From contig JAEUWY010000001.1 of assembly GCA_022059125.1 (NCBI GenBank), positions 3,472,001-3,536,000 of the forward strand: DNA of 64,000 nucleotides, given 5' to 3'. This document shows positions 48,164-57,796 of the stretch, in pieces (positions within the stretch are counted from its first letter, which is position 1; the number at the start of each line of letters is the position of its first letter). Under the pieces are notes generated by a model, which saw only the letters and a program-made list of their open reading frames with translations, ran no database searches and was not told the DNA's origin. Origin of the DNA: Corynespora cassiicola (Eukaryota; Ascomycota; Dothideomycetes; Pleosporales; Corynesporascaceae). The position numbers were made by a program, and so were the translations under genes.

Positions 48164-49830
48164 TTAAGTATTTCTCTCCTTGACACCAACCCGTCTCAGC
48201 CTCCATGCCCAGATCCCATCCACGATCAGCACATCCACAAACGAAAACACCAGACTCCCCCCAAAAACTAGCGCATGGAAAGTCCACGCATCATTTTGTG
48301 TCAGATCCACCGTCTGACAAACAATAGCCCACGGCAGCACGTAGAGCAAATTCGACACAAGCGACTGCCCCAGATACCACATCGGCTTGGTTGCGCCCAG
48401 TATCGCCGCAAGCTGCGTCGAGATGCCATAAAAAATGTAGCACCAGTCTATGGAGCGCCACATTCGTTCTGCAACGCGAGCCACCTCGTCTGAGCCTGAG
48501 AGATACCGCGCAAACGGATGCGCTCCGAAGAAGGACATGAGTAAACATAGTGGTACCTCGACGGCCATTGCGATGAGGATGGAGTAGAATGACCAACGCG
48601 CGACGTGGAATATTTGGCTCCAGGATAAGTTTGAGGCAGATCCGGGAGAAGACTTCAACGCGCCCCACGAGTGCCCGATAAAGGTAAGTGTAGTCACTTC
48701 AAGGGCAGCGACAGGCACCATGACCAGGCCCCAACGAATTGTGCTAAACACGCCCCACGCAGTCGCATAGGTAGTGCCCAGGAATACTATTCCCGAGACC
48801 AACCATAGGTACAGCGCATTACGGATCGCAGACTCGATGAAGAAGTAGATACCTGGCCTTGCGAGCACGATTAGAGCAGACAGCGATGGTGTAATCTTTA
48901 TCTCTACGTTGGGGTCGGCGAAAGCATCATATTTAGGGCCAATGCTTGTCGTGTAGAGAAAATAGACCAGGCCTGCAAAGGCGGAGGTCATGTTACATGC
49001 CAGCTGGATGCCGGCCTGCATATTGACCGTTGGCGAGACACCGCGTGCGTGGAAGCGCGAGATAAGCGCGAGGTCGAGAATGATGTTGACGAAAAACTTG
49101 ATGGAGCTGATGACGAGGGGCACATCTGGCTTGTCGAGAGCTCGCGTAGAAGTATTGACTGCATACTCGATGGCAGAACTAAAGGCAGAAAAGGCGGCTA
49201 TACGGACGTAGGTCAAACTGGCCGCTCTCACCTCGATGGGAACAAATCCTTGGGCAAACGTTGATGCACCGCCCAGGAAGCTGATGCTCATGATGAGCCC
49301 AAGGACAGACTGGAAGAGGATGAGAGTATGGGTGAGCTGGAGGCGGTCTCTGATCGAGAGAGAGCTTTTATTGCCGATGACTAGGTATGAAGCGCGCGGT
49401 AGGCCTTCGTTGAGTACTTCGGCAACAACTGAAATATACGTGTAGGAATCTGTCGTGACGACCATAGAGGAGTCAATGTTGGCGACCCACAACTTGGAGA
49501 GCGTGGAGTACAGAGCGGGGAGGATGAAGGTCGCAATGTTGAACAAGAGTGCGCCGGGATATCTATCACCTAGTCAATTCAAGAAGGCACCCGTTATTGT
49601 CCATATTCTCAAACTCACGTTTGACGATGTCTTGATGGCTTCAGATCAGCAACGGCCTGTTTCTTCCAGGCGATTCCGGATTCAGCCTCATGGCTCTGAC
49701 CATTATGTCCTTGCTCTACTGGTGAGGACGATCCCGAACCTGCTGCAACGCGCACGGTACTATCGTCTTTTGAAGGAAGCATTTGGTATCGGTATCGATG
49801 ATGCGCACGGGGACGTGGCCAGAGAGCCAT
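48164..49830 (-). CDS. MATE-like multidrug/metabolite efflux membrane protein
   Basis: Two exons (49830-49619 and 49562-48164) give 536 aa; the intron is 56 nt. The acceptor at 49563 was chosen because the AG 5 nt earlier gives a stop. The first exon encodes a hydrophilic 70-residue N-terminus. The second encodes about twelve hydrophobic segments arranged as two similar halves; [21 protein letters not shown] in half one and the [19 protein letters not shown] segment in half two recall MatE domains. MATE proteins export cationic drugs or metabolites with Na+ or H+. This fungal subgroup is poorly studied and may have another substrate. It converges with the Jen1-like gene, with 260 bp between stops. 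Confidence 0.75.
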
Positions 49831-50310
49831 GGCTTAAGTAGGTGGATGCGTTTGTCACGAGCAAGCGCGGGTGGCGTGGGGAAACAATTTCTCTTAGTGG
49901 CATGTCTTCCCTCTGTGGGTGAAGTCGTCTTGCATTGGGCGAAGGTGGAGATGGGCTTGATATCGGCGACCGCCCCGTGTGGGTGTCAGCTCACGGGTCG
50001 GCTGCGCTTGCCGGATTGGCTGTCGTGTGCATTCCGCGGAGTGGCGACCACACTGATGTCGCATCAGATGCCAAGATGTTCCTTGGCTTTGATGGAAAGG
50101 CCATGTGGCTACAGCCGTAAGATAATCAGAATACTTTGTTGAAATCGACATGTTCCATAAGGTTGTCCCATGGGTAACTACACCTCCCGTGGCACACCGG
50201 CGATTACAGTTTGCAGCATTAGCCCCTCAGCACCATGACTGAAATGTGCAAATAAAATTCACATCTATCCCAACCTGAATATGATTGTCCGGAATTCACT
50301 CAGAGATGGA
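49831..50310. other. intergenic region
   Basis: 480 bp between the MATE-like start and the stop of an unrecognised minus-strand gene. It holds the MATE-like promoter. No supported gene. Confidence 0.5.
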
Positions 50311-51325
50311 TTAACATTGCCAAATAAACCGGAAGCGATCAGTTTTACCGCTTATCCGGCAAATCTGGGACCAAACAGCCCTGTGCACAACATCAGATTT
50401 CACCATTGACATTCCAGCACCAGCCCAAAACCCAAAAGCCCCTACCCCAAGAGTAAGTACTCCACTGATAGCCATACCTGCCATGCATCCTAGGTGTTTA
50501 GCTAGCAAAAAACCCTCTTCGGCGCTAAGGGCTTCTCTGACGAGTGTCAAGTTGATTTTACGAAGATTCCACAGTGACTCTTCAAAAGATTTGTCGCTTA
50601 AAATGGCTGTAGCCAAGTGCAGAGCAAAGTGTTGATTGTTCCAAATGATACTATCGGACGTCTTCCAATATGAAATAAGCTCTTGAACTAGGTAAATCTC
50701 AGTCATGAAAAAATCGTAAAGCCTACAGAGGGCTGTCAATCTCAAATACGAACTGACCTTCAGTCTGAATCATTTCATTGCTCAAAGGAGTAACTCCGAG
50801 TTCTTGCAAGGCTTCGATTCTGCGTACTAGAGCGCATATATGGGAGGGCCTGTGGGGTTTAGGCAGGACGGCATCCTCTGGGCAGTCAAAATATCGAGCC
50901 TGTTGAAGCATGGTTTCCGTAGGAGGATCTTTTCCATTATCAACGATTACGAGAGCTATCCAGCGTCGTTTTGCTTCAACTTTATCTTTGATCTGTGGCC
51001 ATGGACCAGTAGTTGTATTGCCGCATATCATGGGCGTTCCGCTGTGGGTGAACATCCACACTTGTCCTGGGGTCTGGGCAATGAAAACGCGACGAAGCAG
51101 AGGTTCTGAAGCAGGAGAAGATTCAGTACTGCTATTTTGTTCCCGAATACCGATGGAGGGGAGATTCAAAAGAGATACTGGTCGAGGTCGAGAATTCCGG
51201 CGGTGAACAACACTCTTCTTCACTCTTCCGGCTACATTTGTTGTTCTCACCGTCACATCGAATGTCGCTCGAAATTTCGCACTCCCAGCTTTGGCATGGA
51301 CCTTATCTTCGCGAGTTGAGGCCAT
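50311..51325 (-). CDS. hypothetical protein, structure uncertain
   Basis: Two minus-strand open frames probably belong to one gene. The first (51325-50723, 200 aa) is hydrophilic, with a basic serine-rich N-terminus and then a segment GQVWMFTHSGTPMICGNTTT. The second (from about 50730 to 50311) encodes a helical stretch ending in a glycine-rich hydrophobic segment MAGMAISGVLTLGVGAFGFW that could be a membrane anchor. A 25-nt stretch starting GT and ending AG at the junction would join the frames but is shorter than any normal fungal intron, so a frameshift, an error or two separate genes are equally possible. If separate, the second could start at the ATG at 50706 (131 aa). I do not recognise a family. 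Confidence 0.4.
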
Positions 51326-52175
51326 GAATGCTTTGATGACAATAGTACAGCGGTTGCCCGATGTGCCCTCCTAGTTGGCATAGGGATGCCACTACAGTGG
51401 ATCAACAAATGTTTCTATTGAAAAAGAAGAATGATGGAAATCATCGAGACAAAAAAAGGTAGAGAAACCTGGTAGGCTGAAACTAGCAGCCACCAGCTTC
51501 TTATAGCCATGTCCTAGCCTTACCAACCTCACACAAACCTGCAAGTATGTCGCTTTATCAGCAAACCTAATATATAGGAATCGATAGAATGCAAACCACT
51601 CAGGTCCCTCATGCAGCAACGGCCAACCGAATGTTCTTCATCCTGTTCGAGCGGCCTACCTATGTCATTCATCGCAACGCTCAAAGGGTCACCGCTTATT
51701 GTTCCGGTGCAATGGTTGCATGTGGATTCACAAATGAGGCATTGCCATCGCCATGTATCCCAGCTATCAATATAACGTTGGCTGGAACCGCAAATTGAGG
51801 CTTTGACCGGTTCGGGTAATAGCGGATCAAGACGAACAGCGAAGCGATGGTGTAGGGAAAATGGATCGGTTTGGTTGTCTTGCAGCAAATCAAATGGTTG
51901 AATTTTGCATGCCGTCAACGTGATCGACTATTTCATCAAAACGGAATGTGGGGCTTTTGTGAATAGACCTGTATAGTTATCGAGTAAGAGCTATTCGTCA
52001 TTCAAAGCAGGATTTGACAGGCCTGCTTATGTAACTGAATTTGAATACGATGCGGCACAGCGTAGCCGTGACACATAAGCGCAATTCACATCTGTCTGGC
52101 GCTGTACAGCCAGTCGCACGCCTTCATCACTTCAAGAAGGCTGGTAGCACCGCTTCACGTGTAGATCCCCTCAAG
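51326..52175. other. divergent intergenic region
   Basis: 850 bp between the hypothetical gene and the P450. A minus-strand open frame (51918-51529) contains a few Cys-x2-Cys pairs but no recognisable fold or splice signals, so I leave it unannotated. The P450 frame extends upstream of its chosen start. Confidence 0.45.
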
Positions 52176-53885
52176 ATGCTCGCCGTGGCAGTGGCCATCT
52201 TGCTGCCCCTCTTTCTTTTGCTTATTTCCACAGCCTGGTGTCTCGCCTGCAACTATCTCATCGCATGCAAGGTCGGTATTCCCGTTATCATTGTACCAAT
52301 CAGCCCAGAGAACCCAGTATGGATGCTGCTGGCTCGCCACGTCGTCCCCATCCTGCAATACGTTCCGTTCGGAAACGGAAACTTCACTCGATTTTGCCAT
52401 GTGGGCTGGGAATTCGAGGAGAAGACTCGCGCGCATCAAGAGTTTGGTGACGTCATCATGTTGGCGACGCCAGGGAAGAACTGGATCTACTTGTGCAATG
52501 CGGATACGATACACGACATTGTCAAAAGGGAACGGCAAGGCGAATTTGCTCGCCCCGTAGAGCTATTGGCCATGCTTGACGTCTTTGGGCCAAACATATC
52601 AACCATGAACGGCTCCGACTGGCTGCGCCAGCGAAAATGCACGGCTGCGAGCTTCAACGAGCAGAGCAATCTCTTGGTATGGACAGAGTCTCTGCGCCAG
52701 GGCCAGCAGATGCTCCAATATTGGAAGGAGAACCCCCACGTTGATGGATTATCCACCATGGCCAAGGATACTAGGACTTTTGCTCTTGACGTACTCGTCC
52801 GTGCTGCCTTTGGAAAGTCCTTCGACTTTTATGGAGCACGTGACAAGAAGACGGCGCGCGGCCCGCTGAGTTATCGCGACGCTTTGGCCGTTATTCTCGA
52901 AAATGCTATCTTGATTCTTGCTATTGGCCCAAGCGCATTGAAGCGCCTCGCCTTCATCCCGAAACTTGGACTCTTGAGCAACGCAGCGGAACAGTTCAAG
53001 CAATACATGTTAGCCATGTTCAAAGAGCAGGCTGAGAGCGCACAAGGAGAAAAGGCCCAGGGTAATCTCATCACCTCTCTCGTCCGGGCTTCCGTGGAAG
53101 ACCAGCTCATAACTCAGGACGAGGTGATCGGAAACATCTTCGTTTTCAATTTCGCGGGCCATGACACTACGTCGCATTCGCTCGCCTTTACTCTTATGCT
53201 TCTCGCAGCCCACCCTGAGGTACAATCTTGGATGGCTGAGGAAATCCTGTATATTGTTGGGGATGATGATGTTTTGGAAACTGACTATAGCATTTTCCCC
53301 AGATTTGTTCGAACTCTAGCCGTGCTGGTAAGTTGCTTGCGAAAGCTAGATATGGCTGTTATTGACGATAACTAGCTCGAGACTCTGCGATTGTACGACC
53401 CACTCATGAGTATCGTCAAAGGAACCGAGAACAAACCTGTCGATCTCACCATTTTGGATAAGACGATCGTCGTTCCGCCACACACCCGAGTATTGCTCAA
53501 TCTGACTGGTGTCCACACTCATCCAAGATACTGGGGATCCGACAGCCTTGAGTGGAGACCGTCGCGTTGGATACTCGAGTCGTGCGGTGATGGCCCGGTC
53601 CATGACCGCGAACAAATTGTCATGTCCAGCCATGGGGCGTACATTCCATGGGGCGAAGGCAATCGCTCGTGTCCCGGAAAGAAATTTTCCCAAGTAGAAC
53701 ACGTTGCAGCCATGGTTGCCATGTTCCATCGTCACACTGTGATGCCAATGCAACACGATGGGGAAAGCCCAGAGGCCGCGAGAGCGCGTGCCATGGCCAC
53801 ACTGGATGATACTGGTATGATGCTACTACTACAGATGCTCCATCCAGAGAAAACTCCTCTTCTATGGCAGAAGCGAGCATGTTAA
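52176..53885 (+). CDS. cytochrome P450 monooxygenase
   Basis: Two exons (52176-53327 and 53376-53885) give 553 aa; the intron is 48 nt. The N-terminal hydrophobic anchor (about residues 2-28) places it in the endoplasmic reticulum membrane. Signature elements are AGHDTT of the I helix (327-332), the EXXR pair ETLR (386-389), a PERF-like WRPSRW and the heme loop PWGEGNRSCPGKK with the axial cysteine at 483. The heme loop has tryptophan in the place of the usual phenylalanine, which occurs in some fungal families. I chose the ATG at 52176 because it begins directly with the anchor; an ATG at 52050 would add 42 residues. The substrate is unknown, and there is no synthase nearby. Confidence 0.93.
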
Positions 53886-54215
53886 TACTGCTACAGACCA
53901 TGTAGAAGCCTTCTTTCGCTTATTGCAACAATCTTTCTAGCACTACTAACAACTCTATCTATATTTTAGTTCCAGCTGATTAGTATTGAGAAAACCTTTC
54001 TGAATTGTTAATTACTTTCTATAAATAGCGCTGATATATGCTAGTGATTATGCCGCCAAGCTTTGTGTATGTAACATGTGACAGAATACCCCTCTCATAA
54101 AACCAGCGTGGCAGACACTCAATACCTCTTCACAGACTATCCTCTTTATCCTTGCAATCCTGGTTGAGCGACGCCGCGAAAAGGGAGCTCCCCAGCTTTT
54201 TTCGGTTACCCCGCA
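53886..54215. other. intergenic region
   Basis: 330 bp, AT-richer than its neighbours, between the P450 stop and the F-box-like gene start. No gene seen. Confidence 0.5.
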
Positions 54216-55514
54216 ATGACTACCTCAAACCCCGCGAAAGTCCCCGACGATATCTGGATCGCGATATTCACAGAGCTGAGGCGAAGCAGTGAGACTAACC
54301 AAGGTCTCGCATCCTGTTGCCTGGTAAGCCGTCGTTGGTACGGAGCGACGGTTCCCATTCTATACGGAAATGTTGCACTCAAGCAAGGCAACTTGATCCG
54401 CTTCTGTGAGCACTTTGAGGCCTCAAAGTATGGCGCATACGTCCATTCCCTTACAGTTTATTTTCAGCCAGATGAAGGAATCGAGCCAATAGCACAACTT
54501 GTGCCCCTGATTTCAAAATTGGAGAACCTCCGTTCTTTTTCGTTCTGGCTCAGTAAAGATTACAATAACGTAGTTCCGCAAGGGGCCCTGGTTCGGCTTG
54601 TCGATGCTCTGCCAATTTCCTGCATAAACCTGGAGCTCGAAACCTTTGGCTTTGATGCACGTGAAGAAGGAGATGAAACACACCTCTGCCACTCGCTCCG
54701 CAATATACTTCCAAGACTTGAACACGTGCGTCTCCGAGTGCGTACTTGCGAGGCACTTTTCGCGGACCCCACGGCACCCGATGACTTAATTCGGCTGCCA
54801 AATACCAGAACTTTCATCTATAACTGCTCCCGTCTGTATGGATTGCCTCTTCCAACGTGCCGCTGGGCCTGCAATAGTCCCATTACACACGCCCATGACG
54901 ACCTACTCTGGAATACCGTTACCACAGGCCTAGAAAAGCTCGTCTCAAGACCTGATTACGCCCCTAAAGGTATGAAGATTTATGCTTTCATGACCACTGA
55001 CTGTGGCAATAACGACCGTTCCATCTGGCGAGCACATATCCGCGCCGACATGCAATCGAAAATAAGCTTGGCCCTGCCCCACCGCAACGTCTGGTTAGAA
55101 TCCATGATCCGTGGATCTTGGTTAATTCGCCTGCCAGACGACTCAGAGCTGATGACTACTCCTGAGAACATTGAGACTATTGCCGAGGGACAGTTGTGGC
55201 AGGAGGTGGTCGGTGGCGCGAGACTGCCTGCTGCGGTATTGGCGGATGAACGGGAGGGTAAAACGAGTTTTGCCGTTGGATGCGCGAATAAAGAATTGGA
55301 ATTGTTGAAGACGAGCCAGCAGTGGAGAGAAGACAATCCAAGGAAGGGCACATCACATTGGTATAACGAGAAGCGGACGGGTATCAAGTTGCTGTGCGCA
55401 GAGGAGAGGAGGGGGAAGGATGAGTATCTAGCGCTAAGGCCGATTCGCGAGATCACACCGCAAGGTTGGGAGAGAGTAGTTCCAGATAATGTGTTAAAGA
55501 AGATTCAAGACTAA
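54216..55514 (+). CDS. F-box-like protein of unknown target
   Basis: A single exon of 432 aa. The N-terminus (VPDDIWIAIFTELRRSS, then SCCLVSRRWYGATVPILYG, residues 9-52) fits an F-box: a Leu/Pro-like start, central hydrophobics and the conserved W of SRRWY followed by a leucine-rich stretch. The middle has scattered leucine-rich segments (LVPLISKLENLRSF, LRNILPRLEHVRLRV) typical of fungal F-box proteins that lack clear repeats. The C-terminus is hydrophilic and charged. F-box proteins link substrates to SCF ubiquitin ligases. The substrate cannot be told. The gene borders a transposon-rich, AT-rich island, where such accessory genes are common. Confidence 0.7.
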   Translation: MTTSNPAKVPDDIWIAIFTELRRSSETNQGLASCCLVSRRWYGATVPILYGNVALKQGNLIRFCEHFEASKYGAYVHSLTVYFQPDEGIEPIAQLVPLISKLENLRSFSFWLSKDYNNVVPQGALVRLVDALPISCINLELETFGFDAREEGDETHLCHSLRNILPRLEHVRLRVRTCEALFADPTAPDDLIRLPNTRTFIYNCSRLYGLPLPTCRWACNSPITHAHDDLLWNTVTTGLEKLVSRPDYAPKGMKIYAFMTTDCGNNDRSIWRAHIRADMQSKISLALPHRNVWLESMIRGSWLIRLPDDSELMTTPENIETIAEGQLWQEVVGGARLPAAVLADEREGKTSFAVGCANKELELLKTSQQWREDNPRKGTSHWYNEKRTGIKLLCAEERRGKDEYLALRPIREITPQGWERVVPDNVLKKIQD

Positions 55515-55784
55515 GATGAATAAATTGCGTATGTTTATTTGTCATGCCAATGGATGCGACGTGAGACACAATGTTGAAGTGCTACAGTACGGCAATACAA
55601 TCATATGTCTTGCTCCACAGCCCGCTAAGTTACTTTTAACAACGGTTTCCCACTTGGAGAAATTTGAAAATATCACTGTTGTGTGACTTAGTTCTAAGAC
55701 AAGAATTATATTAAGCTCGGCTACAAGGGTTCCGCTCACCCCCTAGTTCCGCCCACTCTTAACAAACTTGCCCCTCCGCGTTAA

Positions 55785-57408
55785 CCTTAATTACTTTTAA
55801 CACTAGCTATCTATAATAAATACTAGAGAACTAGCTATATAAAGCGCTATTACTAATTTTAATATAAACTGTTATAATAGCTAGTAAGTAGCTACTAAAA
55901 TATATAGTTTTTTTTAATTAACGCTATAAAGCTATATAAAAAATTAAATATATAAAGCTGTTAGTAACTAATACTAATAACAGCTAAGTTTTTAGTAAAA
56001 AAATTTTCTTTAAAAATAAATTTTTAAAAAAAAGTTTATAATTATTTTTTTTATATATTTAGATCTGTAAAATAGCTATTTAAATTTTTTATATAAATAA
56101 TAATTAAACTTTTTTTTAGTAAATATTAAGTTTTTTACTTTATTAATTATAATTTAAAAATAGCTTTAATAATAAATAGAAAATTTAAAATTTTAAAAGT
56201 TAAAACCGCTATTTTAATTTAAATATAAATTTTTTTAAAACTATTTAAGTATATAAAACTAAAATTAAATATTTAATTTAAAAATATATATAATATAAAT
56301 AAAAATAAATTAGGTTTTAAAGTTTATATAAACAGCTAAATTTTAACTAGCTTATAAAAAAAAACTTATATTAAAAATTTAAAAAATTATAAGTAAATTA
56401 CTATATTTAAATATATTTTAGCTGTAAAAACTAAACTAAGTTTAGTAGTAATTTTTAAAAGTAAAATATTTTAAATAATATAATTTTTAGCTAAAATAAT
56501 TTTTTAGTAGTATTATATAATTTTAGAAAATAAATAAATATTAAATAAAATTAGCTATAAATAGCTACGCTGTATATTTATACTAAAAGCAGCTTATAGT
56601 TAATTTTATAACTAGTTTTATAGCTAGTTTTAAAAATTATACTAAATAGTTATAGTAGTTATATTAGTTTAGATTTTTTTTAACTGTGTAAATAGAATTA
56701 GATTTTTTTTTTATATACTATATATTTTTTTTAGTCTTTTAATTTTACTAAATTCTTTATTATTAAATTAAAATATTATTAAGCTATTTTAGTTTTAGCT
56801 ATAGTTAATAATACAGCTTTTATTAAAAGAAAACGTTTTATTACTTATTATAGCAAAAGTAAAAAGTAAAATTTTTATTAAATATATAATTTAAATAAAG
56901 TAAAAAACAGCTAGCTTATTACTATTAAATATTAATTATATACTAAAGTTTTTTTAAATAATAACTTAGCTAACTATTTTACTAGTTTAAAAAAAAGCTA
57001 TATTACTAATTAAAAATTTTATAATTATTTTTTAAAAGTTTTAAAACTTTTACTAAACTTAATAAAATTTTTAAATAAATAAAAAACTTAGTTATAAAAT
57101 TTAGCTATAATTTTATAAAACTAATAAAAAAAATTTAAAAATTAATATAAAAGCTGTAAGTTTTAAAATTAAAAATTAAAAATTAAAAAACTAATTAGCT
57201 ACGCTTAAATTTTAAAACTTTTATTATTAAATTTAAATAAATTTTAATTAATAATTTATTAAAAAAGCTACAGAAGTTTTTTTTTTTTTACTGTACTAAA
57301 CTAAAACTAAACAGTAAATATAAATTAATAAAAAAAAACAGAAATAATACTAGTTAGATATCTAATAAAACAGTAACTAGAAATAATAAGAAATTATTAA
57401 GTTATTAA
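55785..57408. repeat. extremely AT-rich block, probable RIP-degraded repeat
   Basis: About 1.6 kb that is almost entirely A and T, with the remaining C and G mostly in AGCT, CTAG or CAG/CTG contexts and many TpA steps. No open frame of useful length survives. This is what repeat-induced point mutation leaves of an old transposon, but I have not computed a RIP index. It abuts the 5' LTR of the gypsy element exactly at 57409, so the element inserted into or beside it. The left boundary is approximate. Confidence 0.75.
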
Positions 57409-57559
57409 TGTTATGAGCCACAAACGTGGGCCAATGACGGGGCCGACAGGGTCGCACCGCCATGGCTGGTCACGTGACGTGCTCAGTTGATCAGTCCGCT
57501 CAGCAGTACTGAGCAACTGAGCAGTACTGAGCAGAAGCCTCAGGCACATGTATATAGTC
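57409..57559 (+). repeat. 5' long terminal repeat (portion verified by the 3' copy)
   Basis: Starts TGTTATG and is identical base for base with 63850-64000. The LTR continues past 57559, but its end (a CA before the primer-binding site) cannot be fixed because the 3' copy is cut. It contains the palindrome GTCACGTGAC (57469-57478) and two GCAGTACTGAGC units. Confidence 0.93.
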
Positions 57560-57560
57560 C

Positions 57561-57585
57561 ACACAATTGTACTCTACAATTGTGT
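57561..57585. repeat. perfect 11-bp inverted repeat in the LTR or leader
   Basis: ACACAATTGTA (57561-57571), a 3-nt loop and TACAATTGTGT (57575-57585). It lies just downstream of TATATA, so it may fall at the start of the transcript and fold as an RNA hairpin. The role is unknown. Confidence 0.7.
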
Positions 57586-57796
57586 TCACCTTGTTAGCAA
57601 ATCTATCGTTTGGAATTGACTATCAACCTATCGTGCTCTATCTGCCAACACGGAGACCCGTACAGCATATCGCACATCGTTTCACTCACGTGACCCTACC
57701 AGTACTTATCCCCGAGAATCAACCCAAGCAGCTACTTGCTCCCTAGCCTCGCTCATAGCCTGTAGCACAGCCTTAACATTGTGAACACCCTTCAAG

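Noticed and set aside
51529..51918. 129-codon minus-strand ORF with Cys pairs upstream of the P450
   Set aside because: The cysteine spacing does not match a known finger and there is no supporting gene structure.
57586..57796. tRNA primer-binding site after the 5' LTR
   Set aside because: I looked for a TGG-type complement to tRNA 3' ends and saw no convincing match; the LTR end cannot be fixed from this window.
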